A DNA stretch of 35,168 bases from positions 1 to 35,168 of the forward strand of contig CAJNOQ010001162.1 of NCBI GenBank assembly GCA_905250885.1. The letters are read 5' to 3'. This DNA is from Didymodactylos carnosus. Its lineage: Eukaryota; Rotifera; Eurotatoria; Philodinida; Philodinidae. The position numbers and the translations under genes are program-made. This document shows positions 23,646 through 33,777 of the stretch, piece by piece (positions within the stretch are counted from its first letter, which is position 1; the number at the start of each line of letters is the position of its first letter). The notes beneath the pieces were generated by a model, which was not told the origin of the DNA, did not search any database, and worked only from the letters and a program-made list of their open reading frames with translations.

Positions 23646-23933
23646 TATTGATACAAACTTTTAAAATGAACAAATCTAAGTGGAAGAATGCAAATATTGC
23701 ATGATGAAATTTCTTATAAAAGGAGTGTATAGATCTGTTGAGGTTGAGAGAATATCAAAATCGTATCACAACACTCTAGTAACGATTTGATTAAGGCTCC
23801 TGAGTGAAGAAGTTTTTACCGAAAGTTTTCACAGTGGTCTAAAATTTCTGTTCAGAAAAATGAATTTCAATTCATTCATTAATATAAACCTTGACATTTC
23901 CTACGAATGGGCACTCACAATATGTAGTTTTTT
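23646..23933. other. 5' flank of the IRF2BP gene
   Basis: AT-rich sequence just upstream of the IRF2BP start on the minus strand, presumably promoter and 5' UTR. No specific element can be named. Confidence 0.4.
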
Positions 23934-23941
23934 CATAAACA

Positions 23942-24859
23942 CAGTGGCAGCGCGAAGAAGTTGAAGCAGGGGGCGGTAGTTTCAAAAACCGGAGTAAGTT
24001 CAAAAAGATTTTCTGGCAAGTTTGATAAAGTAAAAGAAATAATACAAAATTTGACATTTTTTCATTTCGGATTTACAGTTGTATAATCCGTTATCCCCAC
24101 ACTTTGCAGACACAGAAAGAAAACAACATTTTTTCACTGTTCCTTCATATCCTTCACAAAACATATTTGCCTGATAAATTACTTAAATTAACATATTCTG
24201 TCAAGAAGTATCTAACTTTTCGTACGGAGAATGAATTTCTTAAGTGTCAAATAATACAGTATTACTGTCTGATAACCGTATAATTTAAATGTGTATTTTG
24301 TTATATCTATCCATTGTTATTCATTAGCCTGTTGTGTCTATTTAGTCCAGTCAAGTTTATAGCAGAAAACAAAACCACTACACTAATTTTTTTCGCGTCT
24401 TCTCAATTAATCAAGTGAATAAATCTCATAATCATATACGACTACATAAAAAAGTTTAGTCACTATTCCATATTAGATATATATTTGACGAAAAAAGCGA
24501 ATCAGTTACGTTTAAGATTACACTAATTTTATTCTTGATTATGATAGATACTAACTGGACTCCAACTGGACTCGATAAAAAACACTCAAGTCCAAGGCTA
24601 TCAACTAATGAGGACTAACTAACTAATATTTTTGTAGCAAAGATGGCCGAAAATTGGAGAAAACAGCAAATATCTGCGCAAAAACCGTAAAAATTTCAAA
24701 CAAAACTTTGGCAAAATCGGAGTAAACTCGGTCCATTCTTTCATAAAATCGGAGTGAGTTTTCCGTATTTTTGGCTCAAATCGGAGCAAATTTGCAAGGA
24801 AATTTCTGAAAGCAGGGGAGGTGTATCCACTCCTCACGCCAACGGTCGCTCCGCCATCA
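23942..24859. mobile_element. Decayed hAT-like element (candidate)
   Basis: The left end reads CAGTGGCAGCGCGA. The right end on the minus strand reads TGATGGCGGAGCGA, sharing the TGGC-G-GCGA pattern often seen at hAT ends. The flanks are CATAAACA (23934-23941) and CATAGACA (24860-24867), seven of eight bases alike. Near both ends are G-rich patches (GCAGGGGGCGG and its counterpart) and repeated words AATCGGAGTAAACT, AATCGGAGTGAGTT and ACCGGAGTAAGTTC. There is no coding capacity. The mismatches make this suggestive, not proven. Confidence 0.45.
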
Positions 24860-24867
24860 CATAGACA

Positions 24868-27800
24868 GCGTAGTCCAGAGTCCTAGAGATCTCGATTCTG
24901 ACAAGTCCGACGGAGATCTATTGAACCCCGCACCATGAATAACTTGTAAGCTCTAATTATTATTATCAAACAATATTTGAAGAACTCCCTTCATCAGTGA
25001 AAATGTACTACGTCCAACAAAAATATCCTTCTTGAGTTGCATTAAACGCATTCAGAAATGATTATTATAAGTTAATAAATCATACTTACTTGGTGAAAGA
25101 ATTATCTGATATCGATTTTGAGAGAGAAACTCTGTTTGATTTACACCATATGTTTTATCAAACTTATCGATGAATATGTAAGATGTATTTGAGAATGGAA
25201 ATAGTTTAATAAATGGTCTTAAAAATATACTATAATGTCGTGTGCCAAAATGTTAAATATTTAAATATATTGAAAAATATTGTACAAGACAAAAAAGAAG
25301 TAGATTCTTTCTTATTATTTGTCCTCATTCATGAGACTATTTTCTTACTGCTTACTATTAAAAGTTCTTTTGGAATATATATTTTTTTAGGAAAAATTTA
25401 ATTTTTTTCTTCTCTCTTCCTTTCATACATTCTTCTTTTTTGTCGTGTATAGAATCTTGCCCGTTGGACATATACATATATATCCGTGTACGTGTCATTT
25501 ATAACGTTTCGTGATGAAATAAAATTCGATTTTTTATGATATATGCATACGATATAATACACACAAATAGTTTTTTTTTCTTCTCTTTCTCTTATTCTTG
25601 TTTGATACACATACGCGTACGTGCTTTGAATATACTGGAAGATGGTTATTAGAAGAAGAAGAAAAAAACGAAGAAAAAATATGATTGAAAAAATTTAATT
25701 CTAAAACAACCGAATATTCACGTACAATTAGTTATTTATTTTTATTTATTCATTCAACTATATATTTAATTCGAATATCGTGCAGAAATAGACAGTCGTG
25801 AGGGTTTATTCTTTTCTTCTTTTTTTGAATATATAACTATCTGCGCTATCGTGCGTTTAAATGTCGAAAATAGTTCAAGTAGAATATTTTTGGAAAGAAC
25901 AAAATTTTTTGCAGGAATTCAGAAGATTTAAATGAGAATTTAGCCTTAGAAGAGAAATTAAAAACAAGTGCTTAACAGTTACTATGATCGCCTTCAGATT
26001 TGATACTTTTCTAGAATACGATCATAGATCCAATGAACATTTTTTTCTGTTTTTGACTAAAAGTATAATTTTACATTAAACCTTCCGAGTTTTTCGCTCA
26101 CCATGTATATCATATAATATAATTTGATTGACAAAAACAACAAAAAATTCGTCGATGTTGTTCTTTCTTGTATGATCATGCAATAAACGTGTCCAAATCT
26201 AAGAATGTTTGGTGTGTGTGTGTGTGTGCGTGTATGTCCCAAGATGTAATAAGACAAGTGACACGTACATATATTCTCTCTCTTTTTCTCACTAATGGAT
26301 ATCAAATAAAATATATTTAGGCATGAATTCTACATATATATATATATCTATTGATATTGAACACGCTAAGTTGACATTAGACAGGCATCTCGTTAGATTT
26401 GATTTTCAAGTTTCTTGTTGTTTCCACTATATTCAAATCATGTTTCACACTCATTTATGTTTAGTATCATTAGAAAAAAATCAGCAGCTATATATATTTG
26501 ATTAAGAAATATAAAACATAATATTTTCCTTTTTTTTTTCTTCTTCTTCTTCTTCTTCGGACAACAAAATATGTGATGATCATCTGTCTTGCATAGTAAA
26601 TATCATCTTAATTACATTGAAACACCAATATTTAGGAAACGAGTCACGTCTTCTAGCGTCTTACGTTAACGACATTTTGTTTGCAAATAAAAATAATATT
26701 TATAAAGAAATTTTATTTACTTCTGATGATGATGGTTGATGGTATTAGTAAAAAAGAAATAAACATAAATAATTGAACATTCAGATTCCAGTATTTCAAT
26801 ATTCATCCCTCATCATCTTCATCTATTTCTGAAGAGTAAAGTATATTATAGACGGTTGCTAAACAAGAATAGACACATCACCATTTAAAAGAGAGATAAT
26901 ATTCGAAGGATCGATCGAGATGTAATTCGTTTTAACTTAGCAAACGAATATTTTAAAAAGAAATGTACTGTTCATTTCATTCAACATAATTTCAATGCTT
27001 TGTAAAATTATGCGAAAAACAATGTTTTCTCCGACTTTAATGTAATGTCTAATCAGTTTAGGTCGATAAATGATAGTTTTTGTTCATTTATCTATTATTT
27101 TAGAAATAAAAATTCTATTCTTTCTATACTAATCCATTAAAATATTGTATGATTATTGCTCAGCACTATCACACAAATTTTCAATTGCATCTCACTTGGT
27201 TAAAGATGAAGAATATATTTTTAAAAAAGCTTTTTTAAATACTTTGACATTATGATTTCAAGAGTACCATTGTTTCATGCATATATTATCGGTTTAACAT
27301 GCAGAAAATCAATTAATGTTATAGTCACGCTAACATTGCAATATAATAAATTGTTATTATTCTCTTTTTTGTTACTTGCTGTTGTTACTGCTTACTGTTT
27401 CAACATAAATGAACATTGAACACATTAAAAGATTCGAAAGGTATCCAAAGTAATTTATCAAAAAGTAAATTTCAGTTTTTTTTCTAAAAGTTAAGTTCTA
27501 TTTCATGATGTATCCCATTGACATGCAAGCAATTGCATCTTGAACAAGAAGAAAAAAGAAAGTAGCGGTAGACAAACCCTTTTTATTTTAATATCTTACA
27601 CATAAACAGTCTAGAAAAAAAAAGATGTGTGTGATATACAACCAACAATTTTTTTTTTGTACAAATAAAAGCACGAAATAAAAACAAAGAAGAAAAAAAT
27701 AGGTAATTATAATAACAGAAAATACATTAGATAGCACGAAATGTTTGAAACACGACATTGAGAGTTAAAAAAATTCAAATTTATCAAAAGAGAGAAAACA

Positions 27801-29047
27801 TGCCACGTAACGATTGAAGTTTTATTAATTGCTATCTATACACTTTCATTGGTGTTGTAAAAATTATGATAAATGACTAAAATAAGGAAATAACCCAAAC
27901 AAAAGAAAATTCTTCTAGATTAGTCTACAAATTCTACATTAAATTAACTTCTAATCTGCCATTTTCTAGCACGATTATTTCATTTTGTCAAGTTTTTCAA
28001 ATGAAGTTGAAATGAATAATCAATACATGTCATACGACAGATATATTTTCAAGAGTTGAAGTTATGTGTGTTAAAAAGAAAAGTTATTCCGTATGAACAA
28101 CAAGATAGAAAAATATGTCTTTCGTTAAAATAAATAGTTTTTCTTCAAATTTGTTTTCTCATTACTCATTTCATGCATATTCAATATAAAAGATATAATG
28201 ATACTATTAAACTTTTGACTGCAATGCTTTTGGTGTTTTCTACATACTTAGCATTGTTTTTCGAATATTTTCCATCTATGATATTGGAATTGTGAAATGA
28301 GTTGTTTTGAAAATGAAGATATCCGAACAATGAATAGAGGATGTATCGTTAGCTATATACACAATGTGTTTCATTGAATCACGTAGAGAGATAAGAGCCT
28401 TAAGTGTACAATAATGAATGACCTTTAATAATTAAACTTATTACTGTATCTACATATATGCGCGTACGTGAAAAAAGATGAGATAAAATATAGACAATAG
28501 TATACGATGAGACAAAAAACGAGTTGTTTAACTATACTAGAAAAGTAATGGCATGTCATATGTGAACATATGAAGGTATATAGAAAAATATTATAAACTA
28601 AAGATCAAATTAGTCATGATAGTTTTACATCAGTATGTGACAGAATTTTGAAAGAAATTTCTTAAATTTCTTGCTTAATAAATCTAGACATATCCGACAG
28701 GTTTTAGAAATAAGATGAGTGAAAGGAAATGTCACTTACTGCTATATTCAACACTCAAACTGATAAGGACAAGCCCTTAGCAAATGACATCAGAGTAAAT
28801 ATAGATTAAAAATTTTGTTAAAGGATCATCTTTCTCTGAAATATTTAAATCAATATTCGTTTAAGATGCAATAAAAGTCTGATAATTTTTCTTTGGTAAT
28901 TGTTGTATGTTTCGTTTACTGCTCGATTCAAAGTTTATTAAAGCTCGAAATTTCCAGAAAGCACAAGGAGTTTAACACAAAAAGTAAGGTTATGAATTCA
29001 CATAATTAAACTGATATCACACGATTAGAGAGATCATTCTGTGACGG
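24868..29047. other. Long AT-rich non-coding region
   Basis: Over 4 kb upstream of both the IRF2BP gene (minus) and the CPSF6-like gene (plus). I find no exon with protein-like composition, no tRNA cloverleaf and no clear transposon ends. Microsatellites: GT repeat about 26211-26228 and TTC repeat about 26539-26558. It may hold regulatory DNA or untranslated exons, but nothing specific can be pointed to. Confidence 0.5.
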
Positions 29048-29362
29048 CATATCATCGGAAAAAAAATAAAGTTGATTTTGAGTTACTAAAAAGTGCTTTT
29101 TCGGATTCAGCATACTCAATAACCCGGAAGATTTTCTATTTTTGGCGAGAAGTACTTCCAAAAGTTCAGGAAAACGTTTCAAACTAATATTATTTCCCAT
29201 GGAAATCTTTTTGTGCCATTTTGTTTCAAACTTTCTCTAAACTTTTGGAAGTACCCCTCCCCAAAAATAGCAAAATCTTCTGGGTTATCGAGTGTGCTGA
29301 ATACGAAAAAGCACTTTTCACCAACTCAAAATCCACTTTATTTTTTTTGTTCCGATGATATG
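29048..29362. repeat. Fold-back repeat, 315 bp
   Basis: The left arm (29048 to about 29187) and right arm (about 29219-29362) are complementary with small gaps. Ends read CATATCATCGG and CCGATGATATG, and the inner arms share GTACTTCCAAAAGTT and its complement. The spacer is about 30 bp. No target duplication is clear, so the outer limits could be a few bases off. Probably a non-autonomous DNA element. Confidence 0.72.
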
Positions 29363-29389
29363 ATCCATGTGCTGAAAATCGCTTCATTT

Positions 29390-30030
29390 TTGTCGATTAA
29401 TCGCGATGGTTGAAAAAATCGACGCTCAATCGCGATTCGGGAAAAAATGGTCATTTAATCGCGATTAAGTGATACTTTTTTCGTGCATCGTGATTAATCG
29501 ATGACTTTGTCAACCATCGCGATTAATCACGAAAATCATCAATTAATTGCGATTAATTGTTGATTTTAAGTGATTAAATGGTTGTTGTTATTCACCGTTT
29601 TCTTTTGCAATAAAGTTTGTATATAAGAAAACGATTTCAGCGAAAAATACACTTATATTCAGATCATCTTTTTATTTTAGAATACAACGGAGTTATTAAG
29701 AGTCTTCTCTATTGTTCCTCAGAGCTTTAAACCGAGAAGCCCACTGAACAGCTGGTATGTGGGCAATGTTTAAAACAGACTCGTCGGCAAGACTCCGACG
29801 CCAGCTGGTGCTAAGACCATTGCTGTGTGACGCACATGTCATTATACGTAATAAACAATGAAAAAACAGAAAAAAATATGTATTTCCTAAGATGGGTTCG
29901 AACCTAGTACCTAGAAAAAAATCGTCAATTAATTGCGATTAATCGCTAAAATCGCCTAAAAATCACCAAAACATCGGCAATTAATCGCGATTAAGCGCAT
30001 GATTAATTGCCGATTTTTATGTGATTTTTA
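29390..30030. repeat. Cluster of a TCGCGA-centred palindromic word
   Basis: Variants of TTAATCGCGATTAA or TTAATTGCGATTAA recur at about 29398, 29431, 29457, 29488, 29517, 29547, 29932 and 29984. Two groups flank about 340 bp of less AT-rich unique sequence (29590-29925). Neighbouring copies are spaced irregularly, roughly 25-50 bp. This may be a degenerate satellite-like array or the subterminal repeats of an element. A clustered protein-binding site is also possible, since it lies 400-1000 bp upstream of the CPSF6-like start. Confidence 0.6.
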
Positions 30031-30422
30031 GTACATGGGCTAAAACTAATTAATTTTCTATCTGCTTCGGATCGGCCGTTCTCTTGATAACTAGCGACAC
30101 ATTGTAGAGGTGTCATCTACTTTACTACAAAAAGATTTTTGATAGCCTAATCCTATTCTTTTTTGAGTTTTTTCACTTAATTAGTGTATGTTAAATTAGT
30201 CTCGGCGCTTTTTTACTCTGACATTAGTCTTACACTTTCAAATTGACTATGGAAAGGCAATAGTGTTAAAATCAGTGGTACTCGAAAAGATGGCGACATA
30301 CAGAGATACTGCGGTCATTATGTTGACTATAGATGATTATTTGTGCTTCTAAAGTTTTTTATTTTCTAGTTGCTCAGATTAAAATAGCAGATTAATCGCT
30401 ATAAACGGTAGTTTGTCATTCT

Positions 30423-33400
30423 ATGAAAGGAATGGAAGGTGATATGACTGCAAATGATACTGAAATTGATTTATATGCTGATGTTGTAGAAAACGATCTA
30501 GAACAAGTATGTATTATCTACGTCACGCGATTAATAGAATTTTTTTAATGAAAGTTCAAATTCTCAGTAATTAGGAGTAGCTTGGGTTCTTCTACAGATC
30601 GACCACCTCCCTAGTGGTAAAAGTGAGCGGCGGCGAGGGTGAGTGATGGTAGTGGTAGAGTGGTGGTCGATCTGTAGAAGTATCGTAGCTTGAAAGTTGT
30701 GTTATTGAACTGGCGTCTAACTTGATGCATCGCTATGCACGTAAGTTCCGCCTCCGAATAAAATGTCCTGACGAATCGCAGCTGTTTGACCGGTCTTCTA
30801 ATAATGGTGGCCTTCTGGTTTGCACTAGGCCGTCAGCGGCCTTCTAATATATCCCTTGAGCACTTGTCTCTGTTTCTGTTTGCTATCATTTTCAAGTCTT
30901 AAAGCATTTGTATGTTTGTTTTTTAAGGAACCAGGCGAAGAGTATGGACATGAAGATCAACAGCAAGATGGGGATTTATATGATGCAGTTATCACAGCAC
31001 AACCATCGGGCACGGATTTTAACGATATAACAAATACACCAAATCGTATCAATAAAATATCAAATGATACGGCAGCCGGTGTGCAAAGTGGTTACAGCGG
31101 AAAACGAATTTCATTATACGTTGGTCAACTCACTTGGGTAAGCAGAAAAATATGTTGAAGCTCTACAATCACTCTCAACGGAACATATATTTCTAGTGGA
31201 CAACAGATCAAGGTTTAAGCGATATAATTCAATCACTCGGAATTAATGATTTACTTGAAATTAAGTTTCACGAAAATCGTGTTAATGGCCAATCCAAAGG
31301 GTAATTAGACTTTAAAAGTAGCTATCTATTATATGTTATGCTTTTTCTTTTTATAGTTTTGCAGTGGTAACAGTTGGCTCTGAGAGCTCATCTCGAATTA
31401 TTGGAGAAAAATTACCGAAAAAAGATATACATGGTCAAAATCCAACAGTATTACCATGCAATAAACAATCATTAAGTTTTTTTGAAGGGCAAAATTCTAA
31501 AGATCAACCAGCTGAAGCACCACCTTCAATGAATCCACCTCGTAAGTTTTATTGATCCATGAAAGGATCTCTTAGATCTTATAGCTTTATATCTTCCACT
31601 TACTAGAGAATATTTCTTTATTATTATTTTTCTGTCGGGTTTTTGTTAGCCTCCCAAATTATAGAACATAAAATCAGTTTACAGCACCGTAGCCTAGCAT
31701 TGATATAAGTTAGCCCTACCATTTGTATGAAATGAAAGAAAAGTGCATTTGAGTCGAATTGTGTTGCTGTTTTTGTGAGTCTTTACCGAGAGGAGAGGAA
31801 ATTTTTGGTCGAGTAATTGAGTAGTTTTGGTGTTCAACAAAAATTTTCCGCACCTTTGCTGTAAAAAAATTACAAATTACAAAGTTTTGCAATTTTTTCT
31901 GAACACCGTATTATATAAAATAGAATGAAGCTGATTCAGGATCGAATATTAATTCAATTGTGTTCAGTTGTTAAGAAGAATGATCTGCTGCGGTTTCTTG
32001 TGGTATATCTAGTTTCTGTGCAGAGAATATGAAGAAACAAGGTGTTTCAAACGGTATACTGAAAAATGTTAATCAATTAATATTAAAAATCAATTAAATA
32101 TTTTTCTCTCTGAACTAATAAATATGTTTTCTTGTTATAAGATAGAAAAATATTTAACTATTTTTTAAAATAAAATAAATATAAAGTTGACGTTGATGTT
32201 AATATTAAAGCAGTTTTTCGTCAGATGGAAAAATGTTTAACTATTTTAAAATAAAGGAAGAATATTGGAAGGAAGAATATTGAAGGAAAAATATTTAAAT
32301 AAAAAAAAAATATTGAACGGACTAATATTTAAATAAGGCGGAAAAATATTTAATTGATTTTTAATATTAGTCGTTTAGTATTTATCTTTTTAACATTAGT
32401 CTATAGACCTGTATCAAAAGACTCAAGTCCTTGCGCTAAACTTGTGTGTGTTAGTTATTCTTATTTTTTTTCTCATCTATAAATTAGTTTAATTATGTTT
32501 TATTCTTCTAGAGTTTTTAGTTAGATCACCCATGATGCGTCCACCAATACATGGTTTACCATTACCAATGCCGAGACCCATGGGTGAACCATATCGTTTT
32601 CACCCACAGGGACTACCCATGGCAGGCAGTCAACCCGGTCTAAGACCACCAATGCAAATTCCTCCTCAAGTACGTCCACCACAACAAATTCTTGTTGGAA
32701 GACCAGGCATCCCTATCCAAAATTTACAACAGGGTGGTGCGCCTCCTTCAGGTCATCAACAGGTAGTTATCATGCAACAGTCAGGATTACCGACTCAACA
32801 ACCAGGAACAAATGGACTCTCGATGGCCCAGTTAACAGCTAATCATCGTCCTCAAGGTATACCTATGCCACAACAACCTGAACGAACTCAACGAGAATGG
32901 GATGGCAGACCACCGCAAGGTAAACATGAGATAAGTTTGATTTCTTTTACAGTTTACCTATAAAAAGTCACACTTTTTTCAGGTGTATCTATTCCATCAA
33001 ATTCAATGACAGCCTTACCTCACCATCCACAAGGCTATTATCCTGGTCAAAATCCAGCTGTGACAGCGGTAAGTTCTTCTGCCAACACTTTTATCTTAGT
33101 GATTAGACTATTTTTTCTTTTTATTCTAGCCATTACATCATTCACTATCTCATCCAAGTCAAAATCATGTACATGATTCGTACTATCGTTCTGTAGCCGT
33201 CGGGGGTGAACGTCATGATCCAAATATGGCAGGTATTAGTATTAGTGAAACAGAATTTCAAGAAATAATGGAACGAAACAAAACCGTGTCAAGTAGTGCA
33301 ATTGCTCGAGCTGTTCAAGATGCATCGGCTGGTGAGAACTTTGTAGTTTCATACTATTCATATAAAATAGGATGTTAAAAGATAGTATGAATCTTTTAAT

Positions 33401-33777
33401 AAATTTTTTATTTTTATTAAGGTGAATTCGGTACAGCAATAGAAACATTGGTGACAGCTGTATCGTTAATAAAACAATCAAAAATTGCTAATGATGATCG
33501 TTGCAAAATTTTAATTAGTTCATTACAGGATACATTAAAAGGAATTGAAGATAAGTCATATGGGCAAAGGTGAGTGAATTGAATGACTTCAGCAGAACCT
33601 ACTGTTATTCACCTTCAATTGTTTATTTTCTATAGAATTCGACATAGAAGTCGCTCACACGATTCATCACGAGAATCATCTAGAAAAAAACATCGTCGAA
33701 CACGTAGTCCAAGAGATCGAGAATATCGTCGAGAAGACTACGACGCAAAATATAGTCGTGAACATAGAAGAAGATGA
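30423..33777 (+). CDS. CPSF6: Cleavage factor Im 68-kDa-type subunit, CPSF6-like
   Basis: Nine exons: 30423-30506, 30928-31137, 31197-31300, 31357-31541, 32512-32919, 32983-33068, 33130-33331, 33422-33569, 33636-33777; 1569 nt, 522 residues (human about 551). CPSF6 pairs with CPSF5/NUDT21 in cleavage factor Im, which binds UGUA and steers poly(A)-site choice in the nucleus. Order: acidic N-terminus with IDLYADV and DLYDAV; an RRM (about 85-163) with RNP2 [28 protein letters not shown] and [19 protein letters not shown]; a Pro/Gly/Gln-rich middle; the conserved [20 protein letters not shown] and [16 protein letters not shown] (about 395-475); and a C-terminal Arg/Ser/His-rich tail, the region used in CPSF6 for transportin-3 import and protein contacts. 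A better match to CPSF6 than CPSF7. Two in-frame Mets follow the first (30432, 30444). An acceptor-like AG at 30369 precedes the start. Confidence 0.95.
30585..30684. mobile_element. 100-bp MITE in CPSF6-like intron 1
   Basis: An exact 8-bp direct repeat GTAGCTTG lies on both sides (30577-30584 and 30685-30692). The inverted ends share a perfect 19-bp core CTTCTACAGATCGACCACC (30589-30607) and its complement (30662-30680), with 2 of the 4 outermost bases also matching. The 54-bp centre is G-rich on this strand. Size, hairpin form and an 8-bp duplication suit a hAT-type MITE. Confidence 0.88.
32078..32369. mobile_element. MITE with 29-bp perfect inverted ends in CPSF6-like intron 4
   Basis: A 29-bp terminal sequence beginning TAATATTAAAAATCAATT (32078-32106) is repeated exactly as its complement at 32341-32369. 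Inside are several copies of a GAAAAATATTTAA or GAAAAATGTTTAA word (for example near 32146, 32228, 32287). The element is 292 bp with no coding content and lies within the 970-bp intron 4, much the longest in this gene. A 2-bp TA duplication would suit a Tc1/mariner-type MITE but cannot be shown, because the ends are themselves TA-rich. Confidence 0.72.

Noticed and set aside
24868-28900. Short open frames (60-80 codons) in the long non-coding region as small proteins
   Set aside because: They are dominated by Tyr/Ile/Lys/Phe from AT-rich sequence, lie among microsatellites, and have no supporting start or splice context.
29878-29920. GGTTCGAACC as part of a tRNA gene
   Set aside because: The flanking bases do not pair into a T-stem on either strand, and no A-box, anticodon arm or acceptor stem is found at the right distance.
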